This document shows, piece after piece, positions 1 to 7,498 of a DNA stretch of 21,774 bases. Where the stretch lies: positions 1 through 21,774 of the forward strand of contig URBB01000025.1 of NCBI GenBank assembly GCA_900545835.1, read 5' to 3'. A program made the translations under genes and the position numbers. Position 1 is the first letter of the stretch; each line of letters starts with the position of its first letter. The stretch is from an uncultured Collinsella sp. Its GTDB lineage: Bacteria > Actinomycetota > Coriobacteriia > Coriobacteriales > Coriobacteriaceae. The notes under the pieces are model-generated. The model did not search any database, was not told where the DNA came from, and saw only the letters and a program-made list of their open reading frames with translations.

Positions 1-104
1 GGCATGCCCCGCCTCTTACACCACATCTCTGTGCGCTACCACCCCGAGTGTCGTCTGCAAGCCCCGCACCCGCAGCAAACACCCCAAGGTTGCTCTTTTC
101 GAGC

Positions 105-121
105 CGGCCCCAAAGGGGCCG
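105..121. terminator. GC-rich hairpin at left end
   Basis: A perfect 7-bp inverted repeat (CGGCCCC, AAA loop, GGGGCCG) lies directly against the long inverted repeat that begins at 120. There is no clear run of T after it on the plus strand. It could terminate a gene lying left of the window or be part of the adjacent repeat. No coding region is convincing in 1-104, where only short random frames are open. Confidence 0.3.
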
Positions 122-352
122 TGGGCAAAAAATGCCAAATATGAGTACTGTTACCATTTTAGTAGCAGGCAAAATGGCACAAAATAGAGTTCTTTCGGTC
201 GCCATACCCCTTTGGACCGGCCAGAATAATCGGCTTAAAGCCTGGCTGTATCGATATTAATTAACAGATACTTTAGTTATGTTCATTATCTTCATTGTCT
301 TAATTGTCACCGGATTAGCAACAGTACTCATATTTGGCATTTTTTGCCCACG
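120..352. repeat. 33-bp perfect inverted repeat around 167 bp AT-rich DNA
   Basis: Positions 120-152 and 320-352 are perfect reverse complements over 33 bp (core TGGGCAAAAAATGCC...). The 167 bp between them is much richer in A+T than the surrounding genes. It holds a small hairpin (CCATTTT/AAAATGG, 154-177) and no convincing gene; the only frame noticed is a 12-codon one on the minus strand. No recombinase or transposase is in the window. It could be a miniature mobile element, an invertible segment or a structured RNA. The repeat itself is certain; its role is unknown. Confidence 0.85.
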
Positions 353-380
353 CGTATATAACCAACCCCCTACATCAGGC

Positions 381-411
381 AAAAAACAGGCCGCAGCCCA
401 TGGCCACGGCC
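381..411 (-). terminator. Intrinsic terminator of the NRAMP-related gene
   Basis: Read on the minus strand, GGCCG...CGGCC (389-411) encloses a second short stem GCC-ATG-GGC. It is followed two bases later by a run of six T (381-386 on the plus strand is AAAAAA). It lies 23 bp after the stop codon of the minus-strand transporter gene, the usual place for a Rho-independent terminator. Confidence 0.7.
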
Positions 412-433
412 CGCTCGAAACCCAAAAGAGACG

Positions 434-1696
434 CTACGCGCTGTAGCCCATCGCCTGCAGAACAAACATGACGACCGTCAGCACCGTAATCACACCGATA
501 GTCGCCCACGTGAGCACGTTCCACACGCGGCCGTTGCGGTTGGCACCCATAATGTGACGGTCAGCGGCGATAACCACCTGGAACACCAGAACCACGGGCA
601 GTAGCACGCCATTGATGACCTGCGAGGTCATCATAATCTGGAACAGATCGACGCCGGGCATAAGCACCAGCACGGCAGAGATACCAATGATGGCCGTAAT
701 GATGCCGCGATAGACCGGGGCCTCGTCCCAGCTGCGGTCGGCACCGCGCTCCCAGCCAAATGCCTCGCAGATAGCGCTCGACGTAACGCCCGGCAGCACG
801 CAGGCAGCCAAGAAACTCGCCGCGACCAGGCCCGAGGCAAACAGTACCGTGGACCACTGACCCGCAATAGGCTCCAGCGCGCGCGCGGCATCGGCAGCAT
901 CGCTAATCTGAATACCCGCCGGGAACAACACCGTACCGGTCGTGATGATAATAAAACCGGCAATGACATCGGCGGCAAGCGAGCCGCTCACGGTATCGAT
1001 GCGCTGCAGCACGATATCGTCCTCGCCCGCGTTCTTATCGACCACGTTGTTCTGCGCCAAGAAAATCATCCACGGCGCGATGGTGGTACCGATCGTTGCG
1101 ACCACGAGCGACACGTAGCTGGGATCATTTTGAATGTTAGGCACGACCAGGTCGACCGCGACCTCACCCCAGTTGGGGCCAGCCATAAACGCGGCGACAA
1201 TATAAGTCACGAATACGCAGCTCACCAGCAGCAGAATCTTCTCGATGCGCTGGAAACTACCCGACATGGTAAGCATCCACACCAGCAGCGCCACCAACGG
1301 CACCGAGATGCTCGCCGGCACGCCAAAGAGAGCAAGGCCGCTGGCGATACCCGCAAACTCCGAAATGGTCACGGCTGTATTGGCGATCAGCAGCGCCGCC
1401 ATGGCCAGCACGCTCCTGCGCACGCCAAAGCGCTCGCGGATGAGCGAGGCCAGGCCCTTGCCTGTGACGCAGCCGCAACGCGCCGCAGTCTCCTGCGTCA
1501 CGATAAGCAGCACGGTCATGACGGGAAGCATCCACAGCATCTTGTAGCCATAGCTGGCACCGGCGCTGGAATACGTGGCGATGCCGCCGGCGTCATTACC
1601 CGAAAGCGCCGCCAGAAGGCCAGGGCCCATGGCGCCAAAGATGGCCGCGATGGTCAGCTTTTGCTTGGTGCTCGCCTTTTGCTTCGTGTTTTGCAC
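434..1696 (-). CDS. NRAMP-related (SLC11-type) divalent metal transporter, probably Mg2+
   Basis: A 420-residue integral membrane protein with about eleven hydrophobic segments, the usual size for the NRAMP/SLC11 family. In canonical Mn/Fe NRAMPs, helix 1 carries DPGN and helix 6 carries MPH. Here helix 1 reads GNDAGG (residues 33-38), keeping only the Asp, and helix 6 reads GTTIAPWM (203-210), with Ala for Met and Trp for His. These substitutions are those of the NRAMP-related magnesium transporter (NRMT) branch, described in Clostridium and Eggerthella. Magnesium uptake is therefore inferred. The upstream MgtE_N/CBS gene supports this. The start chosen is GTG 1696, 8 bp after the upstream stop and preceded by TAGGTGG. 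An upstream in-frame start at 1759 would overlap the previous gene by 55 bp. The two genes almost certainly share one mRNA. Confidence 0.85.
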   Translation of the reverse strand: MQNTKQKASTKQKLTIAAIFGAMGPGLLAALSGNDAGGIATYSSAGASYGYKMLWMLPVMTVLLIVTQETAARCGCVTGKGLASLIRERFGVRRSVLAMAALLIANTAVTISEFAGIASGLALFGVPASISVPLVALLVWMLTMSGSFQRIEKILLLVSCVFVTYIVAAFMAGPNWGEVAVDLVVPNIQNDPSYVSLVVATIGTTIAPWMIFLAQNNVVDKNAGEDDIVLQRIDTVSGSLAADVIAGFIIITTGTVLFPAGIQISDAADAARALEPIAGQWSTVLFASGLVAASFLAACVLPGVTSSAICEAFGWERGADRSWDEAPVYRGIITAIIGISAVLVLMPGVDLFQIMMTSQVINGVLLPVVLVFQVVIAADRHIMGANRNGRVWNVLTWATIGVITVLTVVMFVLQAMGYSA

Positions 1697-1704
1697 GCGA
1701 CCAC

Positions 1705-3549
1705 CTACCCCATGACCGACATGGTGAGCAGCGCTACGGCGATGCAGTATGCCACGCATGAAATCATGACGGCAATGACGTTCATGGCGGTACCCGACGT
1801 ATTGAGGTCGTGCTCGTCACGCCAGAACAACACCATCAGGTAAATCACGGCGCTCATGTTGCCGATCAGGCAGACGATGGCCGCGATGTTAAAGCAGCCG
1901 GTAAAGAGCTGCTCTTCAAACATGGGCGCGTCGAGGAATGCGGCGGTGCGCACCAGCTGGGCGCACAGATAGGTCACGAGCGACAGAATCAGGCCCATGC
2001 CCGTGCTCTGGAAGAAAAATCCCAGATACGGCTTGGGCTCATCGTCATGGCCGTCGTATTCCAAGAAGTAGTTCTTGACAAACGACACCATACGCGAGGC
2101 AGCCAGCAGCACGAGCGGCATGGCGCACATGGGGAACACCACCAGATGCGCCGAGCCCAGCGCCGTCCCAAGCACCGTTGCCATGATGCACGAGGCAATG
2201 CCCCACACGACAACCCAGTACTGGCGATGCACAAACCAGCTGAGCACATTCGTCGAATCGTCGGACGCGCTATCGCCCGAGCCAACGCCTGCGATCTGCA
2301 GGTCCTCCTGGTGCTCCTCGGCGATAACATCCATGGCGTCGTCAAAGGTCACGATACCCAAGATGTGACGGTTCTCGTCGCAAACGGGAATGGCAACCAG
2401 GTCGTACTTGGTCATCTCGTCCGTTACGTCTTCCTGGTCATCGTCGGGCGATACATAAACCAGGTCGCGATAGGCCAGCTGGCCCAGCGTGGCGTCGCGG
2501 TCGGCCACGATCAGCGTGCGCAGCGAAAGCACGCCGGTGAGCATGCCGCTCGGGTCCTCGGTATAGACGTAGTAGACGCTCTCGAAGTCCTCATCGAGCT
2601 GGCGGATCGCCTCGATGGCGTCACCGACCGTCGCCGTGGCGGGCAGGGAGACAAACTCCGAGGTCATGATGCGGCCGGCGGTGTTGTCCTCATAGCCCAG
2701 CAGGTTACGAATCGCCTTCTCTTCCTGAACGCCCATCAGGCGCAACAGCTTCTCGGCCTTCTCGTAATCGAGCTCGTCGATCAGGTCGGCGGCGTCGTCC
2801 GGGTCCATCATGGCCAGCATCGACGATGCGTCCGTATCGGACAAGCCTTCGAGCATCTCGGTCATAAGCTCGTCGTCATCGAACTCCGAGATGGCCTCGG
2901 CGGCCTGGGCGGTATCGAGCTGCGCGAACACCTGCGCACGCAGGCGCGGGTCGAGCTGTTCGATAATGTCGGCAATGTCGGCGGGGTGCAGCTCGCCGAG
3001 CGTCTTGTGCGACACCGACAGCTGGATGTTTTTAGTCGAACGATCGAGCAGGTCCATGTAGGACCAGGCGATGATATCCTCGCCGAGCGGTTTGCCCAGG
3101 TGCTTCATAAAGCCCTCGACGACATGCTCAAGGGCGGGGCTGATCGCGCGCAGCAGACCGCGGGCGCCAACTTCGGCACCCAGCAGGCGCAGCTGATTTT
3201 CGCCCGACATGGAAAACTTGATATCGTTTACGCGCACGACCTTCATGCCCTGTGTGTCGACGATCTGCTTGTTAAGCACGTCGCGGGCAAGCAAGAGTTC
3301 GGTCGGCTGCAAGTACGAAAAACGGATTTCGGTGGCCGGCGACTTAAGGTGTACACCCGTCTCGTCGATACGGTCGACCCATTTGCGCCAGCTGATCATA
3401 AATGGCGTCTTGCCGGGTCCGCGGAACGCGAGCGACGTCACGTGCGGAAAAACTTCGCCGGTAGCAATGCCAAAATCGTTCACAACGCCGAGCTTTTCGC
3501 CATCGACGTCCAAAACCGGCAGTTTGAGCATCTCACTCAGATAATTCAC
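1705..3549 (-). CDS. PRC-barrel / MgtE_N / CBS protein with a non-canonical membrane domain
   Basis: A 614-residue protein. Two PRC-barrel-like repeats occupy about 5-80 and 88-175. An MgtE intracellular N domain with its acidic helical repeats follows at about 185-290 (LHPADIADIIEQLD), then paired CBS domains (about 294-410), a linker, and about five membrane helices (442-465, 468-486, 515-535, 553-576, 590-612). In true MgtE channels the N and CBS domains are Mg2+ sensors that gate a membrane domain. This membrane part does not show the GGNAG-type motif of MgtE pores, so it may be a regulator or partner of the NRAMP-related transporter rather than a channel. Start is GTG 3549, preceded by GGGGAG at good spacing. 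It is first in a two-gene operon. Function as a Mg sensor is inference. Confidence 0.8.
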   Translation of the reverse strand: MNYLSEMLKLPVLDVDGEKLGVVNDFGIATGEVFPHVTSLAFRGPGKTPFMISWRKWVDRIDETGVHLKSPATEIRFSYLQPTELLLARDVLNKQIVDTQGMKVVRVNDIKFSMSGENQLRLLGAEVGARGLLRAISPALEHVVEGFMKHLGKPLGEDIIAWSYMDLLDRSTKNIQLSVSHKTLGELHPADIADIIEQLDPRLRAQVFAQLDTAQAAEAISEFDDDELMTEMLEGLSDTDASSMLAMMDPDDAADLIDELDYEKAEKLLRLMGVQEEKAIRNLLGYEDNTAGRIMTSEFVSLPATATVGDAIEAIRQLDEDFESVYYVYTEDPSGMLTGVLSLRTLIVADRDATLGQLAYRDLVYVSPDDDQEDVTDEMTKYDLVAIPVCDENRHILGIVTFDDAMDVIAEEHQEDLQIAGVGSGDSASDDSTNVLSWFVHRQYWVVVWGIASCIMATVLGTALGSAHLVVFPMCAMPLVLLAASRMVSFVKNYFLEYDGHDDEPKPYLGFFFQSTGMGLILSLVTYLCAQLVRTAAFLDAPMFEEQLFTGCFNIAAIVCLIGNMSAVIYLMVLFWRDEHDLNTSGTAMNVIAVMISCVAYCIAVALLTMSVMG

Positions 3550-3843
3550 TGGTGCTCCCCATCATTATCCCTTCGGACTGCGACCATGCCGGCGCGCCGT
3601 CCGTGGACTTTTAGATATGTATACGCATGCGCGGGCGGCACGCCGCTCGGCGCTCACACCCCGTGCATGCGCAAGAAGCACCTGCATGGGGTCATCGACT
3701 GTATGGTCGAGGTTTGGATTTCACCTGCAACCTTTCTCTTGACCCTTGTTATCCGCAGTAACTATAGCATCAGCATCGCCCTGCGGCATCGAATTTATGC
3801 GCTGCACATTGCAGGCATACCAAACACTGACGTATCCGTGACA
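3550..3843 (-). promoter_or_regulatory. Leader/intergenic region upstream of the MgtE_N/CBS gene
   Basis: About 300 bp without a gene. On the minus strand a TATAGT box (3761-3766) could be a -10 element, but no good -35 is visible. If it is used, the leader is about 205 nt. The leader would contain a long hairpin spanning about 3624-3674: TGCGCATGCACGGG pairs with CCCGCGCATGCGTA with two mismatches, enclosing an inner CGCC-GAGC-GGCG stem. A Mg-responsive leader would make sense here, but I do not recognise the conserved core of the M-box (ykoK) riboswitch. Confidence 0.3.
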
Positions 3844-3883
3844 TAGCCATTGGGGACGTTCTTAAACGACTACCCAATGGCTA
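3844..3883. repeat. Palindromic repeat carrying the stop codon of the NodB-like gene
   Basis: TAGCCATTGGG (3844-3854) and CCCAATGGCTA (3873-3883) are perfect 11-bp inverted arms. The loop contains GGACG..CTTAAACGACTA. On the minus strand the TAG at 3883-3881 is the stop codon of the adjacent gene. A related repeat occurs at 12357-12385. There is no T-run, so it is not a textbook terminator, although the hairpin may protect or end the transcript. Confidence 0.75.
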
Positions 3884-5287
3884 CTCTGTGGTGTCATCGT
3901 CCTCGGCAAGTTGGGGGAACACGGCGTCCTTGGGCATGGTGACCTTCGTCAGCGAGGTGAGCTTTTTGCTCAGCGACGTGTCCGTCTTGACCAGGTCGCT
4001 GAGCGTCACGATCTTGTAGCCGTCGGCGACAAGACCGTCGATAATCTGCGGCAGCGCCTCGAGCGTCTGCTCGGCGCATTCGTCTCTATCGGTGAGCAGC
4101 ACGATATTGCCCGGCGTCACCGAATCGAGCACCGTTGAGACCTGCTCGTCGGCACCGTTGAGCAGCCAGTCGCCCGAGTCAATATTCCACGAGACCACGG
4201 CGGAGACCAGGTCCATCGCATCAATCCAGTTTTGATCGTCAAAGGCAGCGTAGGGAGCACGCAGCAGCATCGTCTTCACGCCGGTCGCCGACTTAATCGC
4301 ATCGGTGCCTTTCGTGATCTGCTCGCGTACCGCCTCACGGTCCTGACCCTTGAGCGAATCGTCGCTGTAGCTGTTGGATCCGATTTCGCACCCGGCATCG
4401 ACAATCGCCTTGGCCGTGGCGGGCGAGGTCTCGGCCGCATCGCCCGACAGGAAGAACGTCGCGGTGACGCCCTTTTCCTTGAGTACCTGCAAAATCTGCT
4501 TGGTCGCACCGCTCGGACCCTCGTCAAACGTCAGCGCCACGTACTTTTCGTTGCCCTTGGGTGCCACGCTGGCGCACGCAACAACGCAATCGGTGGCGGG
4601 CACAACCTCGCCGCGGTCCTGCGTCTTGCCCGACTGCTCACCAACCCACACCTCGGAGCGGCCCTGAACGCCCCACGTCTGCACATACTCGATAGCGCCC
4701 GTGCCCTCGACCTTGAGCTTGGGCTCGATAACCGTAGCCTGAACCTCATGCTTCTCGTAGGTGTTACGGCCATCCTTGACCGTCACCTTCTCGCCACCCT
4801 CAAGTTCGCGGCTATCCCATTTGCCCTGTTTTATGCGCTTGCCGTCCACCTTAACCGACAGCTTTTCGCCGCCATGGCGCTTGAGCACGCTGTCATCGAC
4901 GGCCAGCAGGTCGCCTGCGTCGTAGGTGTCAGTCAACTCCTGGTCGTCGATGAGATTCTGCAACGTAGAGCCCACGCGCACCGCGGTCTTTTGCCCGTTG
5001 AGCTCCACGTCCACGCTGCGGTTGACGTAGCCCACGACGGCAGCGATAAACAGCACGAGCGCGCAACCCACGGCGATGAGCGCATAGGGCAGGCGGGACG
5101 GTCGACGCGGCGAGCGCCCGTTGCCGATGCGCGCGCTGCGATCGCTAAACCCACGGCTATGGTTGAGGTACATCGCGCCGGGCTTACGGCGACGTCGACG
5201 CTGACCGCTGGGCAGCTGCCCCAGGTCGCGGCGCGCCGTCGGACGCGCACCCGAGCGCCCGTTTAAGTTAGATCCGTTTTGGCGCAT
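3881..5287 (-). CDS. Membrane-anchored NodB-fold (CE4) protein, probably a pseudoenzyme
   Basis: 468 residues: a basic cytoplasmic N-terminus (1-65), one membrane anchor (66-88), an extracytoplasmic part with DUF348/ubiquitin-like character (about 91-190), and a NodB polysaccharide-deacetylase fold (about 245-440). CE4 enzymes remove acetyl groups from peptidoglycan or chitin-like sugars using an Asp-His-His metal site. Motif 1 is TFDEGP (253-258), with Glu replacing the usual second Asp. Motif 2, normally H(T/S)xxH, reads SNSYSDDS (304-311), with no histidine. RAPY (343-346) and SGDW (371-374) are kept. The catalytic-His motif, normally L(H)D, reads LLTD (397-400). The fold is clear, but the metal and catalytic histidines are missing, so deacetylation is unlikely; sugar binding or a structural role is inference. 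Start ATG 5287 is preceded by GGGGGAGGG. Confidence 0.85.
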   Translation of the reverse strand: MRQNGSNLNGRSGARPTARRDLGQLPSGQRRRRRKPGAMYLNHSRGFSDRSARIGNGRSPRRPSRLPYALIAVGCALVLFIAAVVGYVNRSVDVELNGQKTAVRVGSTLQNLIDDQELTDTYDAGDLLAVDDSVLKRHGGEKLSVKVDGKRIKQGKWDSRELEGGEKVTVKDGRNTYEKHEVQATVIEPKLKVEGTGAIEYVQTWGVQGRSEVWVGEQSGKTQDRGEVVPATDCVVACASVAPKGNEKYVALTFDEGPSGATKQILQVLKEKGVTATFFLSGDAAETSPATAKAIVDAGCEIGSNSYSDDSLKGQDREAVREQITKGTDAIKSATGVKTMLLRAPYAAFDDQNWIDAMDLVSAVVSWNIDSGDWLLNGADEQVSTVLDSVTPGNIVLLTDRDECAEQTLEALPQIIDGLVADGYKIVTLSDLVKTDTSLSKKLTSLTKVTMPKDAVFPQLAEDDDTTE

Positions 5288-5308
5288 ATGCCCTCCCCCA
5301 TAAACACA

Positions 5309-5338
5309 GCGAGCCGGAGCAACATGTCTCCGGCTCGC
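5309..5338 (-). terminator. Strong hairpin between PRC gene and NodB-like gene
   Basis: GCGAGCCGGAG (5309-5319) and CTCCGGCTCGC (5328-5338) form a perfect 11-bp stem with an 8-nt loop. On the minus strand it is followed by TGTGTTTATG, a weak U-rich tail. It lies 21 bp after the PRC-barrel gene stop and just before the start of the NodB-like gene, so it probably separates the two transcription units or attenuates read-through. Confidence 0.6.
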
Positions 5339-5359
5339 CTCCCATCATTTGGTACGTCG

Positions 5360-6115
5360 CTATTTGCTAGCTTTTGACGAGCCCCCGCTCGCCTTTTGAT
5401 ATTCGTCCTTAAAGGCCTTGAACATACCGCGCGTTTTGCCGAGCTGCTTGCCCAGTGCGCGGCTGCCCTTGTCCACGGCGACCGATCCCTTGTCATCGAG
5501 CACCTTGGCGCCCTTCTTGACCTTATCGCCCACCACGACACTGGCCTCGGCAGCCTTAGCGGCCGCGCCGCCCGAATACCCGAGCGACTTGACCTCGTCC
5601 GAGACAATCATCGCGCCGTTCTCGTAGCCGCGCAGCATCGTCGGCGGCACCTGCGTGTCGCCCACCAACATGCTCGATGCGGCGCTGGCGGTCACATAGA
5701 ACGTCTGCACAATGCCCGAGCGCGGCTTGAACTCAACGTCCGAGCAGTAGCCCACGACATCGCCCGATTCCGTGCGCACGTCCATGCCAACCCAGATGAT
5801 GCAATCGTCCAGGTTGATATCGAGGCGCCTGGCCGCGGCGGCATCGTAGGTGCCCTTGACGTCGTCGACCGCGACAGCGCCCTCATAGACGCCGATGGCA
5901 TCGAGCGCCACAAAGCGGTCGGGGCGCTCGATCATGCCTGCGATATCGGACTGGCGGACCATAAAGCCGACCACGCGCGTACCGCCCGGGGTAAAGACCG
6001 GAAAGTGAATCTTTCCGAGCTTTTTAGGGCTGCGCGGCGTGCCGTCCTTTTTGATGCGCTTGTCCTCGGTAGGCTTGCGATAGATCTTGGCGCCGACAAA
6101 ATCCCCGGCGCGCAT
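5360..6115 (-). CDS. PRC-barrel domain protein
   Basis: 251 residues, soluble, no signal peptide. The N-terminal half (35-75) has beta-rich segments (HFPVFTPGGTRVVGFMVRQS). A PRC-barrel-like segment follows at about 105-180, with the typical G-x-V-VGYCSDVEF pattern. The C-terminal 70 residues are Lys/Ala/Gly-rich and probably flexible. PRC barrels are small beta domains found in ribosome-maturation, photosynthetic and sensor proteins; no enzymatic residue is recognised. Start ATG 6115 overlaps the stop of the preceding YtxH gene (TAATG), so translation is probably coupled and the two proteins may act together at the membrane. The specific function is unknown. Confidence 0.7.
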   Translation of the reverse strand: MRAGDFVGAKIYRKPTEDKRIKKDGTPRSPKKLGKIHFPVFTPGGTRVVGFMVRQSDIAGMIERPDRFVALDAIGVYEGAVAVDDVKGTYDAAAARRLDINLDDCIIWVGMDVRTESGDVVGYCSDVEFKPRSGIVQTFYVTASAASSMLVGDTQVPPTMLRGYENGAMIVSDEVKSLGYSGGAAAKAAEASVVVGDKVKKGAKVLDDKGSVAVDKGSRALGKQLGKTRGMFKAFKDEYQKASGGSSKASK

Positions 6116-6504
6116 TATGCCTCGGTCGAGGGCTCCGCAGCCTCGGTATCAGCCTCGACGGCGTTCTCGACCACGACGTCGGCGGCGGGCGTCACGTTGC
6201 CACCCGAGATGGCATCGTTGAGCTGCTCGCGCAGCTGGTCCATGCGCTCGCGGGCCAGATCGACCTTGGCGCGCAGGTCATCGGTCTTGGCGTCGACCAT
6301 CGGGCCAAAGTCATTCACCGCAGCACGGGCCTCCTCGGCGCTGTGCTCGTAGGTGTCGCGCATATTGTCCCAGGCGTCGTTGGCGATATCGGCAGCCATG
6401 GCGCGGGTCTCGGCGCCCGAGCGCGGGGCCAGAGCAACGCCGACAATAGCGCCGGCAGCGGCACCAAAAAGTGCGCCGGAGACAAAGCTGAAAGTCTTAC
6501 CCAT
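6115..6504 (-). CDS. YtxH-family small membrane protein
   Basis: 129 residues. The N-terminal Gly/Ala-rich membrane helix runs straight into VALAPRSGAETR (about 22-33), the hallmark of the YtxH (PF12732) family. A charged amphipathic helix (about 40-110) and an acidic Glu/Ala tail follow. Family members are stress-associated membrane proteins of unknown mechanism. Two starts are possible, ATG 6504 or ATG 6510 (adding Met-Ile). The AGGAG at 6515-6519 is 10 nt from the first and 4 nt from the second; the shorter form gives the family-typical MGKTF start. It is the first gene of a coupled pair with the PRC-barrel gene, with a TATAAT promoter just upstream. Confidence 0.75.
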   Translation of the reverse strand: MGKTFSFVSGALFGAAAGAIVGVALAPRSGAETRAMAADIANDAWDNMRDTYEHSAEEARAAVNDFGPMVDAKTDDLRAKVDLARERMDQLREQLNDAISGGNVTPAADVVVENAVEADTEAAEPSTEA

Positions 6505-6555
6505 GATCATTCCTCTCCTGCGGGCACGTCGGTGCCCACCGTTTGAATGCTGTCC

Positions 6556-6561
6556 ATTATA
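6556..6561 (-). promoter_or_regulatory. -10 box of the YtxH/PRC operon
   Basis: On the minus strand a perfect TATAAT lies about 50 nt upstream of the YtxH start. The hexamer 17 bp upstream (AGCGGC) is a poor -35, so strength may depend on an activator or another sigma factor. The hexamer match and position support a promoter. Confidence 0.55.
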
Positions 6562-6570
6562 CCCGCAGCG

Positions 6571-6623
6571 CATCACTTGCCGCTCCGCTCATCTGCGTAC
6601 GGCAAAGGCGCAGGTACGTGATG
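6571..6623 (-). terminator. Nested hairpin after the CNNM/small-protein operon
   Basis: CATCAC (6571-6576) pairs with GTGATG (6618-6623), and inside it TGCCG (6578-6582) pairs with CGGCA (6600-6604). It lies 18 bp beyond the stop of the minus-strand gene at 6641. No T-run follows, so it is a tentative transcript-end structure. Confidence 0.3.
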
Positions 6624-6640
6624 GTGATAAACGCGTAGGC

Positions 6641-7474
6641 CTACTCCTGGGGCATAGCCGGCATGGTCACCGTGGCACCCGGGTCCTCGCCGGCGCCGTC
6701 CACGAGCGGCAGACCGCCCTCATGCGCAGGTCCTGCCGGAACCGTCGCCGCACCGCCAAAGACGGCAGCGGAGGCCTCGTGGTTCTCGGCAACCGCGCCC
6801 TCGGTATCAATCGCCACCTGGGGCTCGTCGTCAAAGTTGGGGACGCCCTGGGGCTCGGTGGGAACGGGCTCGGCGGTCGCATCGGCAACGGGCTCGGCGT
6901 CAACCGGCACATCGCCCTCGTCAAAGCCCTCGTCCTCGGCAGCATCTTCGCCGTTCGCAGCGGCGACGGCCTCGTGAGGATCCTTGCCCTCGGCCTCGGC
7001 GCGCATGCCCAGCACCAGGTTGCGCAGGCCCGCGACCGTGCCCTCCACGTCGGGGGCAGGCTGGTCGGCGTGCAGATAGGCCCAGTCCATCATAAAGGTG
7101 GCCGAAGACAGCGCACCGATGGCCAGCGCGTCGTCGGGGCACGAAAGCTCAACCTCAAAGACGCGCTCGTCGTGCTCGCTTACGCGCGTGCGGCCGCACG
7201 AGATGCTGCCGGCAAGACCGGTCTCGTTCATGAGCTCGACCGTCACATGCTCAAGCAGATGGCAAAGCTCGGTCTGGCCCATGCAGTCCTGGAACTCGCG
7301 ACCGGAATCACCCAGGCACAGGTGCTTGGCAATCGCCGGCACCAGGTAATACACGCGCGCCGTAGCCTCGATATCCTCCGAGGTCATGAGCGGCATGCCG
7401 GGGTTCACCAGCACGTGCGCGCAGATCTTGTCCTCGCTGACGGTGACCTTAAGGATGTTGAACAGGCCTGCCAT
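6641..7474 (-). CDS. Conserved-looking protein with HLLEHV motif and long acidic tail
   Basis: 277 residues, no membrane segment. The N-terminal domain (1-158) is ordered and contains LCHLLEHVTVEL (70-81). This resembles the HVxEHVALEL helix of the N-terminal domain of cyanophycin synthetases. That similarity is short and may be only local, and no ATP-grasp or Mur-ligase part is present. Residues 160-277 are a low-complexity tail rich in Ala, Glu, Asp, Pro and Val, probably disordered. Start ATG 7474 is preceded by GGGGAGAG at correct spacing and lies 24 bp after the stop of the CNNM-type transporter gene, so the two are co-transcribed. No function is assigned. Confidence 0.7.
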   Translation of the reverse strand: MAGLFNILKVTVSEDKICAHVLVNPGMPLMTSEDIEATARVYYLVPAIAKHLCLGDSGREFQDCMGQTELCHLLEHVTVELMNETGLAGSISCGRTRVSEHDERVFEVELSCPDDALAIGALSSATFMMDWAYLHADQPAPDVEGTVAGLRNLVLGMRAEAEGKDPHEAVAAANGEDAAEDEGFDEGDVPVDAEPVADATAEPVPTEPQGVPNFDDEPQVAIDTEGAVAENHEASAAVFGGAATVPAGPAHEGGLPLVDGAGEDPGATVTMPAMPQE

Positions 7475-7498
7475 AACTCTCCCCTACTCTTCCTTGTC

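Noticed and set aside
11..35. Resemblance of the first bases (CTCTTACACCACATCT) to the Nextera mosaic end
   Set aside because: It needs an insertion and a substitution to match, and the following bases fit neither adapter continuation, so it is probably chance.
48..260. A 70-codon plus-strand frame
   Set aside because: It runs through the hairpin and the long inverted repeat, has no ribosome binding site and no domain character.
3550..3843. M-box magnesium riboswitch
   Set aside because: The context is right but the conserved core could not be recognised by eye, so it is only listed as a leader of unknown type.
1810..3846. A 678-codon open frame on the plus strand
   Set aside because: It lies antisense to the well-supported MgtE_N/CBS gene, is full of His, Gln and Arg with no domain, and is the usual opposite-strand shadow in high-GC DNA.
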